Source of the DNA: Tuwongella immobilis
GTDB lineage: Bacteria > Planctomycetota > Planctomycetia > Gemmatales > Gemmataceae
Length of the DNA: 64,000 nt
Reading direction: 5' to 3'
Assembly: GCF_901538355.1 (NCBI RefSeq)
Contig: NZ_LR593887.1
Location: 2,022,920 to 2,086,919 of the forward strand
The position numbers and the translations under genes were made by a program. The notes under the pieces are model-generated. The model was not told the origin of the DNA. It made no database searches and saw only the letters and a list, made by a program, of their open reading frames with translations. Shown here piece by piece: positions 17,409-26,609 of this stretch (position 1 is the first letter of the stretch; the number at the start of each line of letters is the position of its first letter).

Positions 17409-18806
17409 TTACTTGGATTCCGCGACTCGGGAGCGGAGTTGCTCCGTCACACGAGTCATTTCCGAGACAACTGCCTGGATGCGGACCTTGGGATCGGTCG
17501 CAATTTTGGGCAGCGCATTCCAATTCAGAGTCGAAATCCCGCGTGGCAGCGTTGGCGTGTTGATGTCCGCGCGATGACACAGGGCACATTGACCGCCGAA
17601 TGTCGTCTGTTTCGCGCTGCCGTATTCCAGGAACAATCCTTGCGTGGTATCCGGGATGAAGCGGAACAGATTCTGCGTGGCATCCAACTGCGTCCGCGCT
17701 CGGAAATAGACCCAGTGATCGACACCGTCTTTGGAGCTGGTCGGATTCGCCGCCGCAATCTGGAACGGGCCAGACAGCCGACGAATGCGAAACTCATCAA
17801 TCACGGGGGTGACAACCGGATTGAATTCCGGATCGACGCCAATCAGTGTCATTTCCAACGCGACTTCGGTTTGATCGGGAATCGCCGGTCGATTCTTCTT
17901 GGCGGCAGCTTCCACGATTGCGGCGGCTTGATCGCGCGTGCCGGCTCGCAGAAACACGCGGCTATTCCGCAGTGCAACATCGCCCCGGAATAACTTGCTG
18001 GCCTTGCGATCGATTTCGACCCATTCCGATTGTGCATCCCGCACCAACACGCTTGGCGGCAGATACGGCAGCGCGGCTGGGCCGGGCACGGAATGATTCG
18101 CAAATTGCTGCAACAATTCATCGCGTCCCGATGGCAGCGATTCCAGCACCGCCCGCGGTTGCGCCAACGCACGAATGCTCTTGGCGGCGGCGATCCGCAC
18201 CTCGGAATCCTCGTAACTCCACTTGCGATCCGATTCCCACCGCCACCAGACCGAGAGAATATCCCATTGCAGCATCAACCGCCGCAGGGGCGACCGCAAT
18301 TCGGGAATTGCTTGCACTTGCTCGGGAGTGGAAATCCGTGCGAAACCGGCCAATAATCGCTTGCGGCGCGCATCATCGATGGCGATGACCGCCGAGACTC
18401 GGACATCGCCGCCGAACGTGGTCAAATCGGCGTCTTCACCCTTGCGTTTGGCAAACTGCCAGCCTTTGATGAAGAATTCTTGGGGATTCTTGCCGCGCAT
18501 TTCGCCGGGCAGAACGCCACCAACATCCGCCGGCACCATCGCTTGCGTGAACAGGGCCGCATGCAGGTCGTTCAGCCAGTGATCCGGTTGCGGCGCGTAA
18601 ATCGGTAGCCCGGTTTCCCGGAGTGGCAGCCCTTCGTGCGCGTGGCCAAGCGGATGCCGCGTCTGCGCTCCGGGATTGGGATTCATCGGCATCGGATTAT
18701 CGGGCGGACTCATCGGCGGCGAGTCGGGCGGGGCATCCGCCTGCGAACTCGCCCAGCCGAGCAACAGCATGCCCAACCCCAGACTGGCAGCAAACTTAAT
18801 TCTCAT
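17409..18806 (-). CDS. Secreted c-type cytochrome-like protein (single CxxCH)
   Basis: This 465-residue protein begins with a signal peptide ([20 protein letters not shown]) and a Pro/Met/Asn-rich linker (residues about 30-60). One haem-binding motif, CALCH, sits near residue 406 in [14 protein letters not shown], with a possible distal Met further on. The middle is mixed alpha/beta and contains no motif that I can name. The gene starts 11 bases inside the end of the DUF1559 gene, which shows translational coupling. The longer in-frame extension upstream lies inside that gene and was rejected. A periplasmic redox or cytochrome role is inferred from CxxCH plus the signal peptide only. Confidence 0.75.
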   Translation of the reverse strand: MRIKFAASLGLGMLLLGWASSQADAPPDSPPMSPPDNPMPMNPNPGAQTRHPLGHAHEGLPLRETGLPIYAPQPDHWLNDLHAALFTQAMVPADVGGVLPGEMRGKNPQEFFIKGWQFAKRKGEDADLTTFGGDVRVSAVIAIDDARRKRLLAGFARISTPEQVQAIPELRSPLRRLMLQWDILSVWWRWESDRKWSYEDSEVRIAAAKSIRALAQPRAVLESLPSGRDELLQQFANHSVPGPAALPYLPPSVLVRDAQSEWVEIDRKASKLFRGDVALRNSRVFLRAGTRDQAAAIVEAAAKKNRPAIPDQTEVALEMTLIGVDPEFNPVVTPVIDEFRIRRLSGPFQIAAANPTSSKDGVDHWVYFRARTQLDATQNLFRFIPDTTQGLFLEYGSAKQTTFGGQCALCHRADINTPTLPRGISTLNWNALPKIATDPKVRIQAVVSEMTRVTEQLRSRVAESK

Positions 18807-19743
18807 CGACCACTTCTCCGCCCGCCCGCGTGATTTGCCCCGCGACCACCGTGGCCGATGCGGTATTCCGGAAGAATCGCACCGAGCCGTCCCCATACAG
18901 CACATTCGCCCCACCGGTGTGGAAGCTATAAATCGAATAGTTGTTGTTGCAATTGACCATGCAGGGACCACCGCCCCCCGCACCCGGCGCGGAACTGCCA
19001 TCCGGCAAGAACCCCCGCACCAAAAATGCGTTGTATTCCGCCCATGCCCCCAGCGACACCGTCGAGGCGGGGTTCAGCCGACCCGCCACCCAATTTTCGG
19101 GCCGACCGCCATTTTCCGCGATCAGCATCGTGTTGGAGGTGCCATCGGTCACATCCGTAATGCGTGCGGGGTTGTCGTTACCCAGCCCAATGATGCCCGG
19201 CGGGGCCGATGTCCCAATCGGGTTGGGATTGGTGACAAATCCCTTGGAATACTGGTGTGTCGCGACGCCGGCAGTGGCCGCGTAATCCGTCGCCGCTCCC
19301 GAGAACGCCGGATTCGAACCCGGAATCACCGTCAGACGATTCGCCGTCGGGACAGATGGGCAGACCATGATTTGAATGGGAATCGCCACGACATCCCGAT
19401 TGATCTGGTCACGGTTGTTGTTGTCGAAGTTGTACAGCGTTCGCACGTTCTCTTGTTCGATGTAGGGCAGAATCTGCACCCCCCAATAGGCGTTGACGGT
19501 ACGCGTGCCACCCGAACCGTTGGGCACAACTCGAGTGCGGCTGGCGGCGGGGAAGGTGCCGAAGCTCGATTCGTGGTTGTGAAACGCTAAGCCCAATTGC
19601 CGCATGTGGTTCTGGCATTTCATCCGAGCGGCGGCTTCGCGGACTTTTTGCACGGCGGGCAACAACAAACCAATCAAGATGGCGATAATCGCAATCACGA
19701 CCAATAGTTCGATTAACGTAAAGCCACGGCGGGCCATGCGCAT
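18796..19743 (-). CDS. DUF1559 pseudopilin-like protein
   Basis: This 315-residue protein belongs to the DUF1559 (SBP_bac_10) family, hugely expanded in planctomycetes. The type II/IV pilin-like N-terminus is complete: [20 protein letters not shown] with the prepilin peptidase site between Gly and Phe and Glu at position +5. It is followed by [20 protein letters not shown]. The C-terminus has the H-x-G-G-x-N-x-L-x-x-D-G-S motif ([18 protein letters not shown]). A GGAG site precedes the ATG at 19743. It overlaps the cytochrome gene by 11 bases, so the two form an operon. Family members are thought to assemble into surface pseudopilus-like structures; the specific role is unknown. Confidence 0.93.
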   Translation of the reverse strand: MRMARRGFTLIELLVVIAIIAILIGLLLPAVQKVREAAARMKCQNHMRQLGLAFHNHESSFGTFPAASRTRVVPNGSGGTRTVNAYWGVQILPYIEQENVRTLYNFDNNNRDQINRDVVAIPIQIMVCPSVPTANRLTVIPGSNPAFSGAATDYAATAGVATHQYSKGFVTNPNPIGTSAPPGIIGLGNDNPARITDVTDGTSNTMLIAENGGRPENWVAGRLNPASTVSLGAWAEYNAFLVRGFLPDGSSAPGAGGGGPCMVNCNNNYSIYSFHTGGANVLYGDGSVRFFRNTASATVVAGQITRAGGEVVDEN

Positions 19744-20140
19744 GGTCAGACACTCCTACAGGGATACTCCCCATCGCCGGGTAGCCAGCAACGGCCACCA
19801 GAAGCGGGAAGGTCGGTCGGGTCGAGCAGCCTGGCAGAGCGAACATCACGGGCGGGAGGGGGGGGCGTGATTCCGGGTAGCTAGCGGTCTCGGTAGTAGT
19901 TGTTGAGATCGGTTCTCAATAGTCATTAGAAATGATATCCTTCGCATGCAAACCGTCAATGAGGAACTCATGAAAAATTACTCCGAATTGCGTGCGATTG
20001 TTCGGAGAATCAGTCGGATGACCGGGAATCGACTCGCATTCCATTCCGCCCTGCGATAGTCTGAATCGACGGTCGGGACTCCCGGTTTTGGGCCGTTCGG
20101 TGAGCGGACCGTTCGTTGGAATTCTCTTCTTGGAGCTGCG
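19744..20140. other. Divergent intergenic region (397 bp)
   Basis: No gene is visible between the DUF1559 start and the Gfo/Idh/MocA start. The region holds the DUF1559 ribosome-binding site (GGAG about 10 bases from the ATG), two adjacent palindromes at 19903-19935, an AT-richer stretch at about 19895-19985 and, near 20120-20140, the TTGGAG ribosome-binding site of the oxidoreductase gene. Open frames crossing it on either strand have shadow-like composition. Confidence 0.6.
19903..19935. promoter_or_regulatory. Pair of palindromes resembling Fur-family operators
   Basis: TTGAGA-N5-TCTCAA (19903-19919) and TCATT-N3-AATGA (19923-19935) are two perfect palindromes three bases apart. The half-site style (TGAGA/TCTCA, ATGA/TCAT) resembles Fur-family boxes. 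They lie about 160 bp upstream of the DUF1559 gene and 205 bp upstream of the oxidoreductase gene. Iron or other metal control is an inference from shape only. Confidence 0.4.
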
Positions 20141-21559
20141 ATGACTCTTCCCATCAGCCGACGAGATGCCATTCGATTGGGGGCCGCGTTGCCCTTGGGG
20201 TATTGGATGACCGCCAGCGCGGTCTCGACTCGCCAAGTGTTTGGTGCCAATGAGCGGCTGCGGGTCGCCGGCATTGGCATCGGCGGAAAAGGTGCATCGG
20301 ACATCCAACAAGCGGCTGCGCTCATGGATGTGGTCGCCATCTGCGACATTGACGAAGATCGGCTCAACGGCAGTGCCAAACGCTATGCGCAGGCGAAGAA
20401 ATTCTTCGACTATCGAAAATTATTCGATGTGATGATGAAGGAAATCGATGCGGTGGTCGTCTCGACTCCGGATCACTCACACGCGCTGCCGTCGCTACTG
20501 GCCATTCGCGCGGGCAAGCATGTCTATTGCCAAAAGCCGCTGGCCCACACCCCGGCAGAAGCCCGAATGCTGCGATTGGAAGCGGCCAAGGCCGGTGTCG
20601 TGACGCAGATGGGCAATCAGGGGTCAGGCTTGAGCGGATTGCGACGCGCGGTCGAATTGGTGCGATCCGGCATTCTGGGCGATGTCAAAGAGGCCCACGT
20701 CTGGACCAATCGCCCGTTCAAATATTGGAAGCAATCGCCGGATATCGTTTCGCGGCCACAAGAAGCGCCGGTGCCCGCGCATGTCCATTGGGATGAATTC
20801 TTGGGCGCAGCGGCGTTTCGACCGTATGCCGTCCGCCAAGAAGCGGGCAAATCGAAGCCGGCCTACCACCCGCATGATTGGCGGGGCTACTGGGACTTCG
20901 GCACCGGATCGCTGGGCGATATGGCCTGCCACACGGCGAACATGGCATTCCGTGCATTGGAATTGGATGCTCCCATCTCCGTGAAGGCGAAGGCCGCCAC
21001 CATCAACCCGGAAACGTACCCCGCGTGGGCAATCATCACCTATTCGTTCCCGTCTCGCGGCAGCAAAGTGCCAGTCGATCTGACTTGGTACGAAGGTGCG
21101 GACAACGGCAAGCGGATCCTTCCGCCGGATGAGTTGCTCGCCAAGGTGCTGCGTCCCAACGAGAAGGCGGCGGACAGCGGTTCGCTGCTGGTGGGCACCA
21201 AGGGGATGCTCTATAGTCCGAACGATTACGGGGCGCAATTCCGGTTGTATCCCGTCGCCGATTTCGAGAACATCGACACGACCAAGCCCGAGAAGGGGCC
21301 GATGGGCGTGCCAGCGGGACAAGATCCATTCATGAAGGCGGAATGGGTCGAAGCGATTCGCGCAGGCAAGCCAGAAATGGCGTCGTCGAGCTTCGAGATT
21401 GCCGGCCGATTGACGGAAACCATGCTGTTGGGCAATATCGCCGTCCGATTCGCGGGCACCGCTTTGGCCTGGGATGCTTCCTCCATGACCTTCCCCATTA
21501 CCCCCGCGGCCAACAAGTTGGTGACGAAGGAATATCGCAAGGGGTGGGAACTCACCTGA
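20141..21559 (+). CDS. Gfo/Idh/MocA family oxidoreductase, Tat-exported
   Basis: This 472-residue NAD(P)-dependent oxidoreductase has a Tat-type signal (ISRRDAIRLGAALPLGYWM). The Rossmann nucleotide site follows (RVAGIGIGGKGASDIQQA, residues about 43-60). VDAVVVSTPDHSHALPSLLA-type and HVYCQKPLAHTPAEARML segments contain the conserved lysine in QKP, which replaces the usual EKP. HDWRGYWDFGTGSLGDMACH is characteristic of the planctomycete secreted subfamily. TTGGAG lies just upstream of the ATG. The substrate is probably a sugar or polyol derivative, but it cannot be read from sequence. A terminator-like hairpin follows, so the gene is probably monocistronic. Confidence 0.92.
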   Translation: MTLPISRRDAIRLGAALPLGYWMTASAVSTRQVFGANERLRVAGIGIGGKGASDIQQAAALMDVVAICDIDEDRLNGSAKRYAQAKKFFDYRKLFDVMMKEIDAVVVSTPDHSHALPSLLAIRAGKHVYCQKPLAHTPAEARMLRLEAAKAGVVTQMGNQGSGLSGLRRAVELVRSGILGDVKEAHVWTNRPFKYWKQSPDIVSRPQEAPVPAHVHWDEFLGAAAFRPYAVRQEAGKSKPAYHPHDWRGYWDFGTGSLGDMACHTANMAFRALELDAPISVKAKAATINPETYPAWAIITYSFPSRGSKVPVDLTWYEGADNGKRILPPDELLAKVLRPNEKAADSGSLLVGTKGMLYSPNDYGAQFRLYPVADFENIDTTKPEKGPMGVPAGQDPFMKAEWVEAIRAGKPEMASSSFEIAGRLTETMLLGNIAVRFAGTALAWDASSMTFPITPAANKLVTKEYRKGWELT

Positions 21560-21600
21560 TTGGTCGTTTCGTCGGTCGGAATTCGTATCGGATGACGGCT

Positions 21601-21631
21601 CCCAATCCCGGTTTCATCGCCGGGATTTGGG
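21601..21631 (+). terminator. Terminator hairpin after the Gfo/Idh/MocA gene
   Basis: CCCAATCCCGG (21601-21611) pairs with CCGGGATTTGGG (21620-21631) through an 11-bp stem with one bulged T and an 8-base loop, 42 bases after the stop. There is no clear T run downstream. Confidence 0.55.
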
Positions 21632-21711
21632 TGTCTGCGCAAAATCGTGTAAGATTGGCCAGCGGGCAACGAATCCCTCAACGGACCCCGATCCATGCGG
21701 AGAGAACGCCG

Positions 21712-22428
21712 ATGATGCCAATTCTGGAACGATTTTCCCCACCTCAAATGATCGCCATGGTGGCCACCATGGGGGCCGTCTTGATTGCCTTCACCGCGAT
21801 TGTGGGGGGCTATTGGACGGTCAGTCGGCATCGTCGCGCCGTGCTCCGCTGGAAGCGCGAACTGGTGGAGAAGGGGTTATCTGCGCAAGAAATCGTCCTG
21901 CTCACTGGCGAGCATGTGATCGAGTCGGCCGCTCCGCAAAGCGAAACGATGCCGGTCGCTTCTGTCGTGGAATCGCTCAGCGATGCCCAAACCAACGGGA
22001 TCGACGAGGTGGTGCGCGTGCTCTTGAGCATGTCGGGGCCATCGGCCAAGCAGCTTCGCGTGCCCAGCGAACTCGGGGCGATGGTGATTGATTTGGCGGA
22101 AAAAGAATACACTGGCAAGAACATTGTCGAACTGCTTACCACCATGCAACGTGGTGTCAGTATCGCCGCGATTCTGCCCACGCCGGTGCCGGTCCCGCCG
22201 TCTCCGGCTTCGTGTGGAAAGCCGACTGCAGAACCGATCGCGGTCACGCAAACGCCGGCACCGACACCGGATGCGGCCAATCGCCCCGCGCCAACCGCAT
22301 CACCGGAACCCGTGATGACGGCGGCTGCGACGCAGACTTCCGAACGATCGGGAATTTTCGATGATCTTGCCACTCCATCTTCGAATCAGCCGGATATCGA
22401 ATTGATTATGACCGGGAGCGAAAAGTAA
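21712..22428 (+). CDS. Hypothetical single-pass membrane protein with Pro/Ala-rich tail
   Basis: This 238-residue protein has one N-terminal membrane helix (MIAMVATMGAVLIAFTAIVGGYW, residues about 13-35). A basic, helical stretch follows (RHRRAVLRWKRELVEKGLSAQEIVLL). A middle segment (RVPSELGAMVIDLAEKEYTGKNIVELLTTMQRG, described here in outline, about residues 105-140) may be a small helical domain. The rest is Pro/Thr/Ala-rich and probably disordered. I recognise no family. Two adjacent ATGs (21712 and 21715) are equally possible starts. Confidence 0.65.
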   Translation: MMPILERFSPPQMIAMVATMGAVLIAFTAIVGGYWTVSRHRRAVLRWKRELVEKGLSAQEIVLLTGEHVIESAAPQSETMPVASVVESLSDAQTNGIDEVVRVLLSMSGPSAKQLRVPSELGAMVIDLAEKEYTGKNIVELLTTMQRGVSIAAILPTPVPVPPSPASCGKPTAEPIAVTQTPAPTPDAANRPAPTASPEPVMTAAATQTSERSGIFDDLATPSSNQPDIELIMTGSEK

Positions 22429-22440
22429 CCAATCAGTCGC

Positions 22441-22470
22441 TTGACATGCGTTTGCATCATCGGGCACAAT
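22441..22470 (+). promoter_or_regulatory. Sigma70-like promoter for the DUF1588-DUF1552 pair
   Basis: A perfect TTGACA (22441-22446) is followed after 18 bases by CACAAT (22465-22470), a 4/6 match to the -10 consensus. It lies about 45 bases upstream of the preferred ATG at 22517 and directly after the previous stop codon. Confidence 0.5.
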
Positions 22471-22516
22471 CGAGTAACCCGTCGGCATGACGAATTACCC
22501 GAACAGGATTGGCCCG

Positions 22517-24712
22517 ATGACAGCTCGGCACTCGGTGGGGATGCGTTGGTCTGGGCATGGGCGGTGGTCGGCGATTCTGGCGATCCTGGTGATTGTGTCG
22601 CCAGCCGGAATCGCCGCAGATGCTCCGAGTCCAACCAATTCCCGCAAACAATTTACGACGACGATTCGACCATTTTTAGAGCAATACTGCATTCGCTGTC
22701 ATTCCGAAGAGGATGCCGCGAATGACATTCGGCTCGATATTCTCACCGATCAACCCCGATCTCACACCGATCTTTGGCTATCGATCGTCGAGCAATTGCG
22801 CGATCGCCGCATGCCCCCGGCAAAGTCGCCGCAACCGACCGCTCAGGATTCGCAAACCGTGATCGCCTGGGCACTTGCGGGATTGGGACCGCACGGCGCC
22901 CGACTCCCGAATCATGGCAATCGCGTGCCGCACGAGTTGCTCTTTGGCCCGACTTCCGCCGCTGAGTCCACCCTGGCACCGACCATGCCCCGCGTCTGGC
23001 GATTAAGTCCCGATGCCTACCTGGGTTGGGCACGCGATGTCTACCGAGGCCGGTTGATGGGGTTGGTGCAGCCGTTCACGTTGACCCCCGATCGTGGCAT
23101 TCGTGATTACGCCGGGCTGTATTCCATCGATGAGCCAACTGCCGAAATCTTGTTGCGAAACGCTCAGATGATCGTTGCCGCGCAGACCGCTTCCGAACTG
23201 CGGAATGGCAAATTGTCGGGAAAGAATGATTCGGTCCGCGAATTTTTGCCGCTGCTCGATTCGGAAATTCGTCCCACAACGAGCCAGTTGCAGGCGGCCA
23301 TCGAGATGCAGTATCGTTTGGCCATTGGACGATTGCCGACCGATGCCGAACGGCAGCGATTGATTGCCTTCTACGAGCGTTGCCGCGAGCGGAGCGACGG
23401 TCCGAGCGCGGGCCGAACGATGCTGCAAGCCATTCTGCTGAAAACAGATGCGATGTATCGCCAGGAACTCAGCCGCGCCCGTGCCAGCCAGTCCGAAGCG
23501 GCCCCACTCGCACAAGAGGAACTGGTGCGGGCGTTGAGCCTGGCATTGGGCGATCGTCGCGATGCGGGTCTGATGACAGCCGCCAGCAAGGGCCAATTGC
23601 AAACGCGGGAACAAATCGCCGAGCAACTGCGTCGAATGCTCACCGATCCGAAGGCCGATCGTTCGCGGGTGTTGCGATTCTTCCGGGAATACTTTGAATA
23701 TCATCACGCTGCGGATGTATTCAAAGATCGTCCAATGGACAAAATCAAGCATCTTCCGGATATTCTGATCCGCGATACCGATCGCTTGGTGCTGCATATT
23801 TTGCAAGAAGATCGAGACGTGTTTCGGCAGTTACTCACAACCACGCAGACATTTGCGAACACGAACACGAAGCAAAACAAGCAGACCCGCAAGGATGAAT
23901 TGGTGCCCGCGGATGTGCTTCCGCCGCCGCCACCGCCCAGCAAAAAGCGTCCGCCGGAGTGGGTTGGCACGGTGGAAGCGGTCTACGGCTTCCGGGAGTG
24001 GCCCAAGCAGCAGCCGATTGATGTGCCAGAGCAGCAACGGCTGGGGATTCTGATGCAGCCGAGTTGGTTGGTGGCCTGGTCAACGAATTTTGACAATGAT
24101 CCGGTGCGCCGTGGTCGATGGATTCGGGAACGATTGCTGGGCGGAACGGTGCCCGATCTGCCGATTGGCGTGCAGGCGCAGGTGCCGGATGATCCGCATC
24201 GAACCTATCGTGATCGCTTGACGGTCACCCGCGATGCCCGTTGTTGGAAATGCCATCAGCGGATGGATGAACTGGGGCTGCCGTTTGAACAATTCGATCA
24301 TTATGGTCGGTATCGCACGGCTGAATTGGTGTTGGATGAGGCAGCGACGGCGGCGAATCGCGATCCCAAGGGGAAACCACTCGGGCCGGTGTTTCGCCCT
24401 GCGAAATTGGTGACGACGGGGATCATTGCCGAGAGTGGCGATTCGCAACTGGATGGGCCGATCGAATCGCCGCACGCGCTGGTTCGCAAGTTGGCCAACA
24501 GCACACGAGCGCGGCAAGTCTTTATCCGGCATGTGTTTCGGTACTTCATGGGACGAAATGAGACGTTGGCCGACGCTCGCACCCTGCAATCCGCCGATCG
24601 CGCGTATGTGCAAAGTGGCGGAAGTATGAACGAACTGTTGATTGCACTGTTGACCTCCGATTCGTTTCTGTTGCGTTCGTCGGAAACCGTAGCCCGAGGG
24701 GAAACCAAGTGA
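22517..24712 (+). CDS. DUF1588/DUF1592-type planctomycete CxxCH protein
   Basis: This 731-residue exported protein begins with a signal peptide (WSAILAILVIVSPAGIAA). A cytochrome-like module at residues about 45-110 carries CIRCH at 58-62 and RRMPPAKSPQPT. Middle DUF1592-like segments include AEILLRNAQMIVAAQ and LPTDAERQRLIAFYERC; RFFREYFEYHHAADVFKD follows. The C-terminal DUF1588/DUF1585 region has CWKCHQRMDELGLPFEQFD (C576) and VRKLANSTRARQVFIRHVFR. AGGA nine bases upstream favours the ATG at 22517 over the one at 22487. It overlaps the DUF1552 gene by four bases, the standard pairing of these families. Function is unknown; a role in degrading complex substrates has been proposed for related families. 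Confidence 0.9.
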   Translation: MTARHSVGMRWSGHGRWSAILAILVIVSPAGIAADAPSPTNSRKQFTTTIRPFLEQYCIRCHSEEDAANDIRLDILTDQPRSHTDLWLSIVEQLRDRRMPPAKSPQPTAQDSQTVIAWALAGLGPHGARLPNHGNRVPHELLFGPTSAAESTLAPTMPRVWRLSPDAYLGWARDVYRGRLMGLVQPFTLTPDRGIRDYAGLYSIDEPTAEILLRNAQMIVAAQTASELRNGKLSGKNDSVREFLPLLDSEIRPTTSQLQAAIEMQYRLAIGRLPTDAERQRLIAFYERCRERSDGPSAGRTMLQAILLKTDAMYRQELSRARASQSEAAPLAQEELVRALSLALGDRRDAGLMTAASKGQLQTREQIAEQLRRMLTDPKADRSRVLRFFREYFEYHHAADVFKDRPMDKIKHLPDILIRDTDRLVLHILQEDRDVFRQLLTTTQTFANTNTKQNKQTRKDELVPADVLPPPPPPSKKRPPEWVGTVEAVYGFREWPKQQPIDVPEQQRLGILMQPSWLVAWSTNFDNDPVRRGRWIRERLLGGTVPDLPIGVQAQVPDDPHRTYRDRLTVTRDARCWKCHQRMDELGLPFEQFDHYGRYRTAELVLDEAATAANRDPKGKPLGPVFRPAKLVTTGIIAESGDSQLDGPIESPHALVRKLANSTRARQVFIRHVFRYFMGRNETLADARTLQSADRAYVQSGGSMNELLIALLTSDSFLLRSSETVARGETK

Positions 24713-26082
24713 ACCCAGAATTGACCCGACGAGCGATGTTGAAACAACTGTCGCTGACCAGCGGGGCGACGCTGTTGTCGCCCATTTTGGCCAACATCGC
24801 CGCTCACGCTGCCGGAGATGCCGTCGCCGCGACGCCGAAGCGGATGGTGTTCATCATGCAATCCAACGGCATGAACCCCGAGCATCTGTTGCCATCGGGG
24901 CTGACTCGGCCGAAGCATGGTATTCCGCAAAATCAAGCCACGGAAGAAGTTGCGCTCGCGGGGCGGAAACTGCACCCGGCGCTGGCTCCGTTTGTGCCAT
25001 TTCAGAATCGTCTGACGTTATTGCAAGGGCTGTCGGGCCGCATCGCATTGGGCGATCATTCGTGCAATCATGGGGCCTTGGGGGCGTATCCGGGCAATAA
25101 AGGGCCGCTGGGCAAAACGGTGGATGTGGCCGTCTCGGAGCAGTTGCCCGGCGTCTTCCCGCATCTGGCGCTGGGCTATTCCGGCTCCTCCGAGGTGATG
25201 AGTTACGCCTATTCCGCGAGTGCGCCCGGGAAAGCGGTGCCGATCGTCTGTTCGCCCGATCATGCGTTCAAGGGTGTGTTTGGTTCGGTGGTCGATGAGT
25301 CGAGCCGACAAGAATTCGATCTTCGCTCGAATCTGCTCGATTTCATGGCGGACGATGTCAAGCAGGCGCGAACGGTGTTGGTGGGCGACGAGCGGCAAAA
25401 GTTGGACCGCTACCTGGAAGCCTTTGAATCGTTACGCGATCGCCAAGCGCAACTCGTGGCCAAAGCGGATGAGCTTCGCAAGCATGCCCCGAAGTTGGGG
25501 GACAAGCAGACAGCCTCGAAAGCGAGTCTGATTCTGGAAGCGCAATTCGAGACCGCCACCGCCGCACTGATCGCCGGTCTAACCCGTGTGGTGACATTGA
25601 CTTCCGGCGGCGGGAACCAACGCTTCGGCCAATTCCCGGAATTCAATATCCCGGATCTGCACGGCGTGGGGCACGGCTCGGCATATGGGCGAAATTCGTC
25701 TGAAGATTGCTTCGTTGAGTTGCGTGTCTTCCACACCAAACTCATCGCACGGATGGTCGAAAAACTATCATCGATTCCGGAAGGCAACGGAACGATGATG
25801 GATAACACGCTGATTGTCTACTTCAGCGATTCCGGTGAAGCGCACCATCCGCGCCTGTTCGAATGGCCTGTGGTGCTGATCGGGAATTTCGGTGGGAAAC
25901 TCAGCAAGACGGGCCGACATTTGCAATTGCCGACCTACCAAAGCAGCAAGCATCGCACGATGGCCAATTTGTTCTGCACGCTGCTGCATTGGGCCGGCAA
26001 GCCGACTGATCAATTCGGCGTGCGTGACCCCGGCTTGCGTGACATCGACCAAACCGGCCCGATTCCGGAATTGATGGCGTAG
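24709..26082 (+). CDS. DUF1552 domain-containing protein
   Basis: This 457-residue protein belongs to the DUF1552 family. It starts with GTG at 24709, within the GTGA overlap with the upstream stop, and no better start exists. The N-terminus has an RR pair and a hydrophobic stretch (TRRAMLKQLSLTSGATLL), probably a Tat signal. Family segments include MVFIMQSNGMNPEHLLP, LTLLQGLSGRIALGDHSCNHG and LIVYFSDSGEAHHPRLFEWP. The fold is related to DUF1501/sulfatase-like proteins. Translational coupling with the DUF1588-type gene implies that the two act together outside the cytoplasm. Confidence 0.92.
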   Translation: MNPELTRRAMLKQLSLTSGATLLSPILANIAAHAAGDAVAATPKRMVFIMQSNGMNPEHLLPSGLTRPKHGIPQNQATEEVALAGRKLHPALAPFVPFQNRLTLLQGLSGRIALGDHSCNHGALGAYPGNKGPLGKTVDVAVSEQLPGVFPHLALGYSGSSEVMSYAYSASAPGKAVPIVCSPDHAFKGVFGSVVDESSRQEFDLRSNLLDFMADDVKQARTVLVGDERQKLDRYLEAFESLRDRQAQLVAKADELRKHAPKLGDKQTASKASLILEAQFETATAALIAGLTRVVTLTSGGGNQRFGQFPEFNIPDLHGVGHGSAYGRNSSEDCFVELRVFHTKLIARMVEKLSSIPEGNGTMMDNTLIVYFSDSGEAHHPRLFEWPVVLIGNFGGKLSKTGRHLQLPTYQSSKHRTMANLFCTLLHWAGKPTDQFGVRDPGLRDIDQTGPIPELMA

Positions 26083-26234
26083 TCGCGTGACGCCTCCGGG
26101 AACTGGCACCTTGCGGATGCGTTTGGTAAACTTTCCCTGGGCGAGTGGGGCGATTCGCCATCGTGCGTGGTCGCCACGCTCGCCGCTGCACTCCAGGCAT
26201 CCAGCGAACGGCCATTGGCCGACAGGGGAAGCGC

Positions 26235-26609
26235 ATGATCCGCAATTGGCTCCGTTGGACCCGCCAGATTGGCAAAGTCGAGGGTATTTCCTACCTGCTG
26301 CTGTTGGGCGTGGCGATGCCGTTGAAGTATCTCGCCGATTGGCCCTACGCGGTGAAAGTGGTGGGGCTGGCCCACGGCATTCTGTTCATCGCCTATTGGG
26401 GAGTCGCAGCCGAGGCCGCACGACGCAACCAGTTGCCCCGAAAGGAGTTCTGGCGAGTCGCGGTGGCATCGCTGATTCCCTTTGGCCCCTGGTGGGTCGA
26501 TGGCAAGTTGTTGGAGTGGGAGCGGTCGATCACGCCGACCGATTCGCAAACAAATGACGCGGCTTCGCTGGGGAATCCATCTCCGCCCGAGTCAACCGGA
26601 ACGCCGTGA
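26235..26609 (+). CDS. DUF3817 domain-containing integral membrane protein (copy 2)
   Basis: This 124-residue protein carries the DUF3817 pattern KVEGISYLLLLGVAMPLKYLAD (in outline residues about 12-33), KVVGLAHGILFIAYWGVA and a third helix before WWVDGKLLEWE. It is clearly paralogous to the copy at 9084-9539. The ATG at 26235 directly precedes MIRNWLRWTRQIG and follows an AGGGGAAG ribosome-binding site. The last 80 bases overlap the end of the metallophosphoesterase gene on the other strand, a convergent overlap. Confidence 0.8.
   Translation: MIRNWLRWTRQIGKVEGISYLLLLGVAMPLKYLADWPYAVKVVGLAHGILFIAYWGVAAEAARRNQLPRKEFWRVAVASLIPFGPWWVDGKLLEWERSITPTDSQTNDAASLGNPSPPESTGTP

Noticed and set aside
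19309-19326. tRNA T-arm-like string (GGTTCGAATCC on the minus strand)
   Set aside because: It lies within DUF1559 coding sequence and no acceptor, D-arm or anticodon stem surrounds it.
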